Shown in pieces: positions 1 through 11,922 of a stretch of DNA of 22,145 nt (the first letter of the stretch is position 1; every line of letters starts with the position of its first letter). A program made the translations under genes and the position numbers. The notes under the pieces are model-generated. The model had not been told where the DNA came from. It made no database searches and was given only the letters and a program-made list of their open reading frames with translations. The stretch comes from Cerioporus squamosus. Its lineage: Eukaryota; Basidiomycota; Agaricomycetes; Polyporales; Polyporaceae. The stretch covers positions 1 through 22,145 of the forward strand of contig JABYQS010000450.1 in NCBI GenBank assembly GCA_022592435.1. Reading direction: 5' to 3'.

Positions 1-3000
1 GTGCTAGTACAGCGGCAATACAGGCGCCTGATATGGTGGACCTGGCCACAGATCATCGTTCCTAGAAGAGTGCATGAAGGATGGGGTGGCCGTCAAGAAC
101 AACCTTTGCCCGAAGAGCCGTATGCGCGTAGTAGGTATCCATCTGCACCTTCGTGATATCGCCGCATCGTCAGACCCACAGGTCCGTACAACTTGCCCAT
201 CGTCGTTCACCGGTGAGAATAGCGTCCGCGAGTCGTCCCGGATATTCTTGTCTTGCATGCATCCTCGAGGAATGACCGATGCCAGACTCCCGGCTGGAGG
301 CGCTCGGGCCGACGTCGCGACGTTAGTGGGACCAGGAACGCTGAATCAGTGGCCTTGTCCAGGACGACACCTTTACATACTCCCGGTTTTCGGGCGGCAT
401 ATGTGGCCACCCCAGAACTATGCGACCCAGATGGTTCGTACGCCAGGCACCTGCACCCGGCGCGGGCTCGCTGTGAGTAGATCATACCGACAATAGTCGT
501 CATCCGCGTCCGCTGCGCGTCCTTCGGGCCATAGCTCCGTACTGCTGCCTGCGCGGAGTGCAATTTTCCTGAGCCCTGCGAGCGGCCTCGAACTCTATAG
601 GCTAATCATCAGCAATGGCACGTATACATCACGTACAAGGTCTGCCAGAATCAGGCCTGGGGCCGCGCTGTGGCCGTCATAGGCCCCGAGCGAACTTGGT
701 CTGCGATTCGGAGAACGGCTATCGCCTCCCGGGCCCGCGCATGGAAGCATTGAGCTCAAGGAAAGGCGAGGACATGGGCGATCCGACATGTCGGGGTGGA
801 CAGGAGGCAGGCTGTTTCCGAAACTGTGTGTTTAACAAATGAAATACACACCGTTGCATGTCTCTGTTACTTATGTCCGCTTCTCAGCACGCAATCGTAG
901 GGTTCGGTAAGAGCACGCACCTTCAGCACGTCGCGCCACGTCTCCCGCGGCCGCCTCTCTATAAACAGTGATTAGACGTTGTCGTCGTTGCACGGGACCG
1001 ACTTTATGGATCGCTACTAAAGGCTATCGTGATGGTCTAAACCGTCGATCGATGAGCGAATTGGGTCCGCGACGAGACCTAAGACGACACCGACGATCAT
1101 GACCGAAGGAGACATCGGGCCACTTCTCCATCAGCGCAGTTGCAAGGAAGAGCGTACCAGCACTGCTGTTCAGCTTGGCTCTTCCACCAGAAGTTCCGCA
1201 CGGTGTGCCGCCGCCTCATGGATCATGTAGGAGCCACTCACCGGCACGAGAAACCGTAACACAACACCCAGCCCGCGTTCGTCGTTCGTTCATCTTGCAG
1301 GAGCCGTACATAGTGTGATGACGAAGTCTGATGGCGTCAGCGCAACAACAGCATCCATGGATGCAGCGGGAGTCTCCGACGTTTCTCCTAGGATGTGCCT
1401 CCCAGGACCAAAAGGTATCCCGGAGATGGAACCGACTTTTCCGTCTCTCCCAGGCGACGAACTGGAGGACGCAGGTGGGGAGGCGTTTTGAACAGCTGCT
1501 ATACAAGGACGACCCACCGTGCAAATGAGGAGGTTCGTCACACTCGGAGTGACAACCCATGATGAGCCTCTGAGGAAAGCTAATATCAATTTCCGCCACT
1601 GCAGGGTACATTTTGCATTGATTCGACTCACATTACGTCTGTGAACATTCTTATTAGCTCGACGCCTTCGAGCGAGCAAAGCGCTGCGCGTGCAGGACGA
1701 GTATTTGGCGAGTTAGCAAGCCTCTACCTGCACAGAAAGAGTCGTACCAGCAGCATTGTTGTCGATAAGTCGGCCGAAACTTGAGACGCTTTGGCATAAA
1801 CTTCCAGGATGGTCGCATATACGTCATGTCTCAATAAATGAGCACGCCCCCACCAGCGGTCTCTTGTCTCACGAGGCCTATTATCGGTTAGCCCTTGGTG
1901 GTCCGAAGCTAATGCGGGCGTAATAGAACTCACCAGGGGGAAGCAACGAGTGGAGTCGGCTTGCAACGTGGTACTCCACGCCGGAAGTTAAACAAGCCTG
2001 AACATGCCCTGTGACTGAAGGTTCGGGGCCAGGCACACCTCGCACATAGGACGCGACGACAGGTCGTGCATCACATCGCGGCCGCCACAGTGCACGGTCA
2101 CAATGAGAGGCAGAGGTTGTGGATCCACTACCAGACGACGCTGATCGTTTAAGTCTCGTGCCGTCTCCTGCGGGGGTCAGGTAGAAAGTCAATGTCGACA
2201 TACCATGTCTTGGCCTCGCCGGTTGCGAGACAAGAGCCGCTCGAGCGACGGGGAGCGTCGCGGCGATGATCGTCGTGTGGGGTAGTGTTTCCGAGGAATG
2301 CGGCATGACGAGAGCGACACGAGAGTTCTCGAGACTCTGGACCCCGATCCATGTAAGTCTGCAAGTACTTGTATGCTGGCTGTCAAGTGAGGCGATAAGC
2401 GGTAGGCACAAATAGACAATCGGCCACGCACCTCACGATAGAAGCAGCTCGCCATCGCCGTCAGCAAGCCGACCGGTGCACGCATATGTATCTGTATGGG
2501 ACGAGGGCCCCATGTGAGCGCGACACGGTTGCAGATCGCGAGACGCAGATACACGGCCATCCACAGAAGCACAGGTCACTCACTACACACTCCGCGAGCG
2601 CGCGCAAGAAGGCTAGAGGAGGACGATCCTGCGTTCGATCCCGAGACAACTCGGAGCGTTCCCGGTCGACACGACCAGCTCAGCTCGACCGCAGCGACCA
2701 GGCAAGGTTCAGGATCAGGATCGTTCGAGGCGTCCCCGGACACAAGCCGGCGTTCTGGACGTAAGAGGTGTGCATCACTTGACGCATTGCTGGCAAGCTA
2801 AGCCTTGCACGAGCCATACATATGCACGGGTATGGTCGTGCCAGATCCACGCCTTGGCGGTCGAGCGGTCAGAGGCACTGTCACACGAACACGAGGCAAC
2901 AGAACGCTCACGCTGTACCTAGTCTACAGCCACCGTTCGCACACTGTGGCCAGGTGAGAGACGTCCTCCCAGCGTTCCGTAGCCAATGGGCCGCCAGTCT

Positions 3001-5890
3001 TGGGTGGCTCGTCCGACGACTAAGATCAAATGATGCTCGCCTGAGTGGGTCATATGTCCGAATCGTGTTATTTTGGACGACGTCCGACTGTTGCCTGGAA
3101 CAGATGATGCATGAACAAAGACGTAACGCAGGTGCCGCTTGGGAACACGAGGCGAACTGCACTTACCCCGGTCGTTGCAATCGTCAGGACAAGCTCGAGA
3201 ACATACCGAAACTGCGCTTCGACCACAGATGCGTCATATGTTGACGCTTCCAACGCTTCCTAGCAGGTCGCGTAACGCGCACACGTGAGCAAAAAACCAG
3301 ATGATACCCCACAACTACACGCCTTTCTCAGGGCAGGCCCTCTGACCGGTGTCACACGTCGCTCAGCAGGGGTTCTGCAGTGTTCCAGACCAGGACATAG
3401 CCCATCAACAGAAGCGTGCGGCATTCAACGACGCTGCGCGAGCGAACTTCTATGCGCCACACCCTGCGAGAGGGGTGCGCATCGCGCTCCACTCCACCTC
3501 GTTTTCGCATGCCATGTGCGACAATGGCAGTCTGTGGAGGTTGGAACCAGTTCATGCGGCCGCCGGCCTGATGCGTGAAGCTCGTTAAGGTCCCTGCCAG
3601 TCCGCTGATTGAGAGGGCCAGCCGTCCTTCGTTCATCCAGATCCTGGTGTGCGTTGTGGCTTAGAACTAGAAAACAAGTTCAGGGTGACCACGGGGACTT
3701 GCAGGAATCCGACTCAGCGACGTGCACCCCAGATCAGGCCATACGATCGTGAGGCTCGAGCCTTCGACGGTACGCATCGCAAGCATCGCATTGGTAGATA
3801 GCAGGGCTTCTGAACGCGTGCCGCGGAGCTGGTGGTTCGGAGCGCCAGCCAAAATATGAAGGTGAACGACTGTGAACGAGTGAGAAGATCGCCTGCATGC
3901 GTTCTCGTGCCACGAATGGCATTGTGCTCCCCAGGGCAGCTTTCAAACATGAAGGTGGCCTTCTCGTGCGTACGCAGTCGCCGGCTATTTCATAGTGAGT
4001 ACCCTGTAGCAGCCAACCAGTGCGCGGGCCCGTGTGACCTATGGAAGAGACCCGCCGATCAGAACAACCGGAGTCGAACACGCCGTGAGTACGCGCTCGA
4101 GTACTGTATTGACCGAGGGAGGAGCAAATGCGCTCGATGTTGACCAGCGAAGCGATGGAGGGGAGATTGACGAACAGGTCTGAAGTCTTGGAGTATCCGC
4201 TGCGGAGAGAAGGATGTCAGTTTGACTTGACTGGTTATGCTTGCCAGCGCAGTACGCACCTCCTTGCCCTGAATGATGAAGAAGCAGGGCATCGTAGAAG
4301 ACCTCGAGCAACGTAATCGGAAATGACCAGATAGAAGCCACACCGCGGCGAAGTACAGACCACTCGGACGGCCACGGGGGGCGGAATGTGCGCACGGAAG
4401 TGATCAAACGCCGCAGTTGAGGTTCGCGCACACGGTCATACTGTCGCCCATGCAGTGTTCGAGAGTTCTGGACACCTGCTGAACTGAATTGAGTCGAGAC
4501 AGCAGGCCACTTTGCCCTACCCTCGAGTCGCCGCCGTGGGAGACCCACACCCTGTCAGCTCGGAGCGCACAAGAAGCAGCATCGGAGCGGGTGACAGAGC
4601 GGAACGGCACGGATGGACGCTGTCGGAGATGCCTGTGGGCACCGAACGAAGCTGCTTTCGATGACAGCATGTGGGTGGTCCCACACGAATGGCTCAATCG
4701 CAGCTCAGCGGCTCGCGCATACAACTCTTGAGTAAGACAGAGGTTGCATCAAGGCAACAAATGCACTGTGTTTACTTCAGGCACGAGCAGTGGCTCTCAC
4801 GTCCTACGGCGTCGAGATATCCCGCACTGACGTTGCGCAGCTATTACGTTCGAGTATGAGGAGCACGCCGTTCATCAAGCTCGGGGACCTTCCCTTCAGC
4901 ACCCCAGCTGGACGAGCGAGACGGTTCGGGACCGCTGGCAACTCCACACCTCGGTGACGAAGGCGACGAGCGGAGCTGTAGGGATACACATTGCATACGA
5001 TCGGTTGACACGGATACGACTGCATTCGGCTGGCCATGACGCACTCGTAGCATAGTGGGCTTGCGTCGCCAGATACACGTGCAGATCGCAGCAGCGCTGA
5101 GCCTGAGTCCTCTGAGTCTGAAGCAGCCCACTGGAGCGCGCGCGACATGAGGCGGATAGCGTGAGGAACTTCAGTCTTGCTGGCCAGCTGTCCAGGGTGC
5201 AGGTTGTGCGGATCATTGTGCGCAGCTGCCTGTATGACCGAGGTGCATGGACAAGGAAACCTCACCATGCCAGAAGTATCCTCGTGAACAAAACTCTGGT
5301 TGGGATCCGCGGCAAGCGAGAGGAATTGAGACGATGGGGCACAGCTCGAGCGAGCACAGTCCCGAAGGCCTGCCATAGCTCATGGAGCTGGAGAGGGCGC
5401 ACATATACCCACTCCAATCGCAGTAACACGACTACTGAACGAAAGCGGGGCGGATATAGAACTCACCTGTGGCGATATAAGCTCATGCGAGCTGACCTGT
5501 CCACGGGTGGGAGTTGACGTGGTTCCGGGCGCCGTACACTTCTTGCCAGGTTGCGGTACCTCGATAGCGCAATACGCGCACCCCAGGGGGCACGGGGCAA
5601 CGTTCGGGTGGTGCATGCCATTGGGTAGGTGACGTCTGGCGCAAAGCCCGCACATACGCAGCACACGGTAAGGGTGAACAAAGTTCGGGGGTCGACTGCT
5701 CCGGGAGGACGTCGAGCCCCGCGCAGGGCGTTGGTTAACAACGTCAATGGGTTTTTGCGATGATCTATATCTTGGGGTTGCGACCTCGTTCCAATGAGTC
5801 ACATAGATGGAAGTAGCAACGTAGCGATACAACCCACCGTCTCAGTCTGTCGCCGCCCTTCGCCGCCCCTCCGGAGAAACGGAAGTGCTT
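1..5890. other. Gene-poor region with exon-like islands, unresolved
   Basis: No gene can be assembled here with confidence. No open frame exceeds 190 codons, and the longer ones occur on both strands. The best islands are: + 1318-1491, 57 codons, acidic and Pro-rich, behind a ttgcag acceptor-like site; + about 2190-2351, followed by a good gtaagtct donor and an acceptor about 52 nt later; + 3368-3588, 73 codons to a TAA, behind a gctcagcag acceptor-like site; - 5376-4804, 190 codons; - 5832-5380, Cys-rich near its middle. None shows a domain I recognise. No terminal repeats, integrase, reverse transcriptase or transposase motif was seen. From 840 to 1300 almost nothing is open. It may be intergenic DNA, a decayed element, or a heavily spliced unknown gene. 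Confidence 0.4.
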
Positions 5891-6594
5891 TCACATGCAG
5901 GCGTCAGAGGACGGAGGCCGCCCAGTGACCATGGCAGTCAATCGAGACCGTCTGGGGCGGTGGCTGGCGGTGACGCTGTGGCCCGCCCGTCGGTACTTCC
6001 CGTCTGACCGCAAGAAGCCCCAGAATACAGCGTGGAATCCATAGAGTTCACGGTACATAGCCAGTACTGTGGCCAGAGAGGGCATAGAGCGCGAGATGGA
6101 GGATGTCAATAACTCTAAGCCACAAACTGCCACGAAACATCGCGGAGGCGGATTGTCATGCGGGGTCGAAGCGGTCGATTGAAAGTGTGGGGCTATAGAC
6201 TTATCCGAGGAAAAGCGAGATTGACGAGGCGTTGATTGGCTGGGACGGGGACTCGTCAGGTGTGACGTGACAACGTTGGGTGCGGGTGTGGCTGGGTCTA
6301 GACCGCAGAGCGACTGAAACAGGGTCCGTGGCATTTATTTCTGGTTGTTTGCACGGTTACCTCCTTGATTTCTGTGTGTTTATTTGGCCGCCCGACGAGC
6401 TCTCCATCTTCCCTTGGATCCCCCCACGACACTCGACCCGACCACGACGACCTCAAGATCGACTCTGGCTGCCCCCGCGACGACGAGGAGCGCGTTTTAC
6501 GCGTCGTTTACCCCATCTTGCACGCCCATCTCTTCCTCGTGCTCTGTTCTCGCATCACTCGCAACCCCGCGAACCACGTTGTCCTGCCGAAGCC
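5891..6594 (+). promoter_or_regulatory. Promoter and C/T-rich leader of the Ser/Pro-rich gene
   Basis: The stretch has no convincing gene. A T-rich block lies at about 6331-6390. It is followed by a strongly pyrimidine-biased block from about 6400 to 6590 that runs up to the ATG at 6595. Pyrimidine-rich leaders directly before the start are common in highly or constitutively expressed fungal genes. I see no convincing TATA box. The frame stays open upstream of 6595 but contains no other ATG, which supports 6595 as the start. Confidence 0.4.
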
Positions 6595-9160
6595 ATGAGT
6601 AGCTTCTCGTCTCTCTCCTCGTCCCGCGCCAGTCCGTCCCCTGCGTCTTCCTCCAGAAAGCAGCACCGGACCGACGTCGGATTTGGTTCTCGGCCTCGCG
6701 TTCCATCCACCGGAGCGTCCACGAGTCATGTCGCCAACGCCCGCCAACGTCATGCGTCCTCGAGCGCCGGAAGCAGGGCCCGGTATCTGGATTGGGAGCA
6801 GGAGGGCCTACCTTCCTCGTCAAACTCGCGCGATTTCTCACCCAGAAATTCTGTCGGCCACCGCGGAGGTCACGCATACTCTGCCTTACCGCAGACGCCC
6901 CCATCCGATTCCAAAGTCCGAAGTTGTTCAGGCGCGACCTTGCCTTGCAACGAGGTCTCTCCGGCCTTCCGCATGGGCGGGTTGGGGCGTCGGATCCCTG
7001 GCATCCAGGCCCATCAATCTGCACGCGTCCCCCGCACGACCAGCTTGCCGCCGCTCGTGTTTGCACAAGTAGCTCCTGTGCCATTAAATCAGCCCCCTTC
7101 CCTCTCCTCCTCCCTGACCTCGCCCGCTCCTTCCCTCGCTGGTCCGCCCACGCCCCAGAGCAAGCACTCCCCCGTCCGTGCTCGCCCGCGCAGCGTGTTC
7201 GTTACGCCGTCGGCCTCTTTTGCATCTCTGCGCAGCGACTCGCGCTCTTGTGAAGCACAACAGCTCCGGTGTGAGCGGCATACACCGTCACCGTCACCTC
7301 TTTCGCACGCATCGCGCGAACCGCGGCCAGGTTCCCATCGGTAAGTCCCTGTTCTATGGACCCTGTGTTAGCCTATCCAGACTGGTTCGAGTCTCTTTCG
7401 CGTCTCGCCAACCTTGTACATTTTATATTAACTGAACCCTATCCATTTGGACCTGGGAAACTGTCTCTCCGGCCTCTGGACCGGTTCGCTCCAAGCGCTT
7501 CTGTTCACCCCAGTCTTCTCTTGTACCATGCGTGTCTTTGCGGGATGCGGCCCCTTTTATTTGCCCCCTTCACCGCAGTACTTCCTCCCTCTCCCGCAGA
7601 CACTGTCTCCTCACCTCTCCGCGTTTGCGATCATACGCTGACCACTGCTTGACCCCCATCACCACGCTTACTCCTAGGTCTTCGCCTGTCTCCTCTCCAC
7701 GCAGGCCCTCTATCAGGCGTGGCCTTGTACCGCTTCGTGCACGCCCTACCCTCGCCATGTCGATGCAGGTCCATGCCCCCACCCCGGTGTTGTCCACCCG
7801 GCCTATGTCACCAGCCCTCCTACCTAGCGCGCGTCCCCGCTCTAGATCAAGGCCAGGGTCGACCTCTCGTCCCTCCTCACCTCTCACTTCCACCGTCCCT
7901 CTGCCACAACGTCCTCCCATGCCTCGTCCCCCCAGTCGCTCTGAACGCCTCCTCCGTGATACTCTGCGCCGTGCGGAGGAACAGGAGCGCATGATGAACC
8001 CGCCTCCTGCGCTGTTTGGGCTGTCCCCTCCTGCCCCGAACTCCACCGTGCCCCCTTCTGTCGTACAGATGTTCGGCCCATGTCGGCTCCCATCCGCAAC
8101 ACATGGTGGGAGGCGGCACCGTCGCAACACGTCTTCGTCATTGCAGTCTGATTCTTCTTGTGACTACTTCGACGGTGAGGTAGTGGATGAAGATAGCCAG
8201 GAGGACGAGGATGACAATGGGTGGCCGTGGCGGGATAACAGTGCAGGATCGTCGTCGTCTGGGCATGACCACGGTCATGGCTACGTCCCCCCTCGTACGA
8301 CGTCGAGCAGCAAGGTGGATGGTACGTTGTACGCCACCCCCGCATCACCCTCTCCCGCCCGCGCGCAGTTACAGCGTGCGGCAAAGTCCTCGCCTTCTGT
8401 TCCTCGGAGGCATTCCCACTCCCAGTCTGTCTCGCACGTTGCCGCCCATCCCCCCTCTCGAGCGAACACAGACGCAGACCACACCCTTACGCCACACGAG
8501 GTAGTGCTACGGAGTAAGCTGGAGGGCGTGTTGAAGAGCGCCAAGGTGCAGGATAGGCGGACACGGAGCGTCGAGCGCCGCGATCCCGATAGCGGGTTCA
8601 GCAGCGGTAGTGGCAACTCTATGGCGAGTAGCAGGAACATGAGTGGTGAAGGCGACTTTTTCTTCGGCGCGAATGGCGATGTACGTATCTCGTCTACAGT
8701 CTCCGTATCTGGCATCGCTGATCCTTATGCTTCTCAACAGTCCAGCTTGACGTCACTCAACTCTTACGACGGCAGACACAAGCCGGCGGCGAGTAGTCCG
8801 TCGTCGCCGCACACGCACTCCCGAGCTCTGCACATGGCTTCACACGCCTCTCCTCGGTCGTCGCACAGGCCGCTCTCGTCGCAGAGGGGTAGCTCTGCCA
8901 GCAGTGCGAGCCCGCTCACGCCACCACCTTCGCCGCCATTCAACGCGCGTCAAGCAGCTGCACAGTGCAGGGCGATGGACGGGTACATCTCATTTTCCAC
9001 CATCGAAGGTCTCGGCGTTCCGGAAGGCAGCGATGAGGAGGCCGAGGAGGAAGCGAAGTCACGCAGCCGATGGTTCCAGTGGCTGCACATCTCTGGGAAG
9101 ACCGCCCCACACGACCGCGTCCGTGGTCGTAGCGAAAGCTCAAGTAGCATGTCAAGATAA
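6595..9160 (+). CDS. Large Ser/Pro-rich disordered protein, hypothetical
   Basis: Function unknown. The model joins 6595-7340 and 7678-9160, giving 742 residues. The intron runs from a gtaagtccc donor to a ctcctag acceptor and keeps phase 2. At 337 nt it is long for this locus, and an unseen small exon inside it is possible. The product is dominated by Ser, Pro, Arg and Thr, with many SP/TP sites, and is probably disordered and phosphorylated. Islands that look constrained are a basic/charged helix near 336-355 (RLLRDTLRRAEEQERM), an acidic patch near 410-435, a segment near 520-550 (TPHEVVLRSKLEGVLKSAK), and a C-terminal block near 660-725 (PPSPPFNARQAAAQ, then AMDGYISFSTIEGLG, an acidic run and WFQWL). 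No signal peptide or membrane segment is evident. A 60-nt stretch at 8681-8740 looks like an in-frame intron; if it is spliced, the protein has 722 residues. Codon use and ORF length make the gene itself secure. Confidence 0.8.
8681..8740 (+). other. Possible in-frame 60-nt intron
   Basis: The stretch starts with gtacgtatct and ends in ttctcaacag. A cgctgat branch-like site lies about 20 nt before the end. Its length is a multiple of three and it contains no stop, so it could be retained (20 extra residues) or removed without changing the frame. Confidence 0.4.
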
Positions 9161-10206
9161 TTCAACGCGGCGACGTCTTGTGGGTCTCCGGGATCGCTGC
9201 CGCGTTAGACGACGTGCTGCTGGGTTGCGCGACCGCTGCTGCCTCTGGTTCCGCCGGCGTGACTCACAGCGCTGGGTATCATCCATACTCGCCTCCTTCG
9301 CATGCCTTCATCATCATCGCATAGAAGATTGTTTATACACCCATGCTTCGCCGACATATGCTCTGCTCTGCTGTTGTTCATTATCATCATCACATCCACA
9401 CTATCCACACCTGCATCATCTCACCATCCACATCCTATTCCATCGGTAATCGCATCGCCCCCGGACAAGATACATCCGACGAAGACTGACCCCTCAGACT
9501 ACCCCGAGATACGCCCATCCGCCCGCTCATCCCCTCTTCCTGCACCGTCGCGCGCCGAATCCCCCTGGCGCACGATTCCATGCCCCCTTCACGATCATCA
9601 CTTCATGTCACGACTTCCTTGCTGCCGCCTGCCGGCGGTGCTCCATTCACGCTCGCGAAGAGTGCCGCTGCCTGCGTGGGGAAGAAAAGGAGAGAGGCAC
9701 CCTCTCCCGGTTCCTTCTCACTTATTCTCGTTTATGACTTTGCGATGATACATCTTTCGATATGTCTCTTTTACGACTCCTGGACGGATGACGACTTCAT
9801 TTCCCTTCAGACTGCCACGATAGTTCTTGGATTGCTCCTCCCCTTGGAGTTTGTTTACGTGCGTGCGGATGTACTTGTATCATCGGGATAGGACGCGTAC
9901 GTACACGGGCTCGACTAGTCAGTAGTCGTGTAGTCTGTAGGCCTCGGATCGGAGTCTCTGTATTGTCTGTTCGTAATCGCTAGCAATAGCACTCACTTAC
10001 ACACAAGCTTTCGACTCGTGTGCGCGCGAGAGCCTTGAGGTTGGAACCTGGCTCTGCCCCAGCGCCTGGCGCACGGGCCACTGGGCTACACGCCCTTTCA
10101 GCATTCCGCACTCACACCCCCAGTCTTCGGACTGATATTATCGCTGATGAAGTTTGAGCCTCTGACCCAATGACCCTCTCCCAGGAACACCTCGAGTGCT
10201 TCTCGA
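9161..10206. other. 3' flank and intergenic region
   Basis: From 9161 to about 9900 the sequence becomes T- and ATC-rich (CATCATCATC runs near 9310 and 9385), as expected for a 3' UTR and flank of the upstream gene. The open frames here (for example 9302-9748) show no recognisable domain. From 9900 to 10206 there is only a Pol III A/B-box-like pair near 10039-10088. Confidence 0.4.
10039..10088 (-). other. Pol III A-box/B-box-like pair (tRNA- or SINE-like)
   Basis: On the minus strand TAGCCCAGTGG (10088-10078) fits the A-box consensus TRGYNNARNNG. After 29 nt comes GGTTCCAACC (10048-10039), close to but not matching the B-box GGTTCGANNCC. A GC-rich hairpin lies between them. I could not fold a tRNA cloverleaf, so this may be a tRNA-derived repeat remnant or chance. 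Confidence 0.2.
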
Positions 10207-10639
10207 ATGCATCCGTCGATGCAGACTGTATTCCCTCTGGGCTATCACGGATATAGCGCAACACCCCAGGGCTATCGAAAGCGCATCGTTCAGTGGCGTC
10301 CACGCTCGTTCACGTCCTCCCGATTCGAGCTACCGAGCCTGTTGCCACTTACAGTACCTACGGCCGCCTTCGTCCGGTTCGTCGTGGTGACGCAAGCTAA
10401 CGAGAAGTTTCAATTGGAAGAGACTTATCGCACATTGACAGGAACAGCGTTGATCCCCTGGATGATCCCCCGCTTCCGCCATGTACGCGGTGGGGATGCG
10501 GGTCCGTCGATGAATCCATCATCCGCGATAGGTCGTCATGCCTGGCGGCATCGATGAGTCGATGACAGACAGAGTTATCTTGAAGTTGCTGGATGAGCTC
10601 GTGTCTTGCCCACATCGACAGAACATCAACATCGGATAG
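10207..10639 (+). CDS. Possible small two-exon gene, hypothetical
   Basis: Not recognised. Exons 10207-10482 and 10532-10639 join in phase 0 across a 49-nt intron (CAT/gtacgcgg ... ccgcgatag/GTC) and give 127 residues ending in a TAG. The second exon reads as a helical stretch (RVILKLLDELVSCPHRQN). The intron length fits the others in the window. Against it, an alternative model starting at ATG 10168 with two further introns shares the same 3' half, and the opposite strand is open for 182 codons over 10945-10397. The 3' part (from about 10450) is common to both plus-strand models and is therefore the better supported part. No signal peptide or known motif is visible. Confidence 0.27.
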
Positions 10640-11922
10640 GCGACCGTGCCACCGTGCGATCGCCCATGAGAACGAAGGGCCAAGGCCCCCACCGCGGGCT
10701 GAAATGATGATGAGCCTGCTTCTGCCGCGTTCAGGGAGAGCTGGTGGAGAAGATGCACTGGCATCTTCCCTAGTGCAGCGTGATATGGTGCCCACCTTCA
10801 TACCACGATGGCTTAGTTTCCGGGGAACCATGATGCTCGCCTCCGGTGGTGTGAGTCTGCAGCTTCTCTGCATCCCTCCCGTATAGCGGCAGCGGCGTCC
10901 CGTCTCGTGCAGTCTACAGGAGTACACGGGATGCACGCAGCGCAATCACCTGTGCTCGACGCGCTGGTCTAGAACAATGAGCATGGGTATATGTGGGGAC
11001 GAACGCTCACGGAACCAGAATCGCACCGCCGTTAAGGCTGTGTGCATCTGCGGGCTTGTGTACTCGAAGGTCTGTTTGAACCGGTTCGACATATCGCGCT
11101 CTGCGCAGATATCGCCAGCGCAAGATCTCTTCGTGCCAGGCCAAGTGTCAGGCGTCTTTATCGAGGGTCCTGTATGTTGTGGCAGTCCTGGGACAGAGAT
11201 CAGGAAGCAACGTCTGTGCACTTCGTAGCGACACGTACCCAGATCCGTCGAGCTGCCCAGGCAGGAGACTTCGGAATCAAATGCTCACCAGCGCTGTCCG
11301 AAGTGGGAGGCTAGGTTGAGCTAGCGGATACCATGGACGTAACTCTATTCCTGCTCGAATCCGACGTAGACGCATGTGCAGGATGGTCCAGGGCGGAGGT
11401 AAAGCGACAGTCCACCAGAAGAACACCCAGCAGGACTCCGCGCGAAGGTTGGAAGGTTGAGGGGCGCGAAGGTTCGTCTGTTCGAGAGTTCATCTTCTCC
11501 AATATCCCGGCGCGGCCGTCTCGACTCTCCGGACACCTCGGCTTGGCGCGGCGGTCAAAGTAAAATGTCCTAGAGATGATTCGTCGTTATGTTTGGCGTA
11601 TGGTTCAGGATGCAGGAGGTACCAAGTACAACAGGCGCTGGCAGAGCACGCACCAGGTCGGCATTTCCCTTATTGGGACGTACCTCGGACTCGGACTCGG
11701 ACTCGAGCTCGAAGACGCTTCTGTTACATTTGCACCTATGATTACATGCGAGCTATACAGACAGTTAAGTTACGTGACGCCCTCCAGAACAGGAATATGG
11801 ATGTACAGGTAGCAAGCTGGGTATGGGTATAGACAAAGAAGTCCGTAAGACGGTCTATAGCGAGAGATCTGAGAGTCGTGACGATCGTGCGGTCGTAACT
11901 GGAGGCGTGCGCTAAGCGATGT
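10640..11922. other. Unresolved stretch, no defensible gene
   Basis: Several open frames of 60-90 codons occur on both strands (for example + 11333-11563 and - 11221-10946), but none forms a spliced model that I can close in phase, and none shows a known domain. A short tandem repeat, three copies of CTCGGA, lies at 11684-11701. The last few hundred bases would be the 3' flank of the minus-strand gene ending at 11923. Confidence 0.35.

Noticed and set aside
4896..5832. A three-exon minus-strand gene with a Cys-rich first exon
   Set aside because: Phases agree, but the second intron would be only 36 nt, below the sizes seen elsewhere here, and no domain supports it.
1..5890. LTR retrotransposon or DNA transposon
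   Set aside because: No long direct or inverted terminal repeats, no reverse transcriptase YxDD, integrase or transposase motif was found by eye.
9302..9748. A 148-codon plus-strand frame downstream of the Ser/Pro-rich gene
   Set aside because: Its composition is ATC- and CT-rich, typical of a 3' UTR, with no domain and no splice support.
10397..10945. A 182-codon minus-strand open frame as a gene
   Set aside because: It is antisense to better spliced plus-strand models, has no recognisable domain, and two other frames over the same bases look equally plausible.
11593..11832. A tyrosinase-like fragment, because of a FPYWD string
   Set aside because: The copper-binding histidines and surrounding motifs are absent, and the same bases read openly in all three frames through the CTCGGA repeat.
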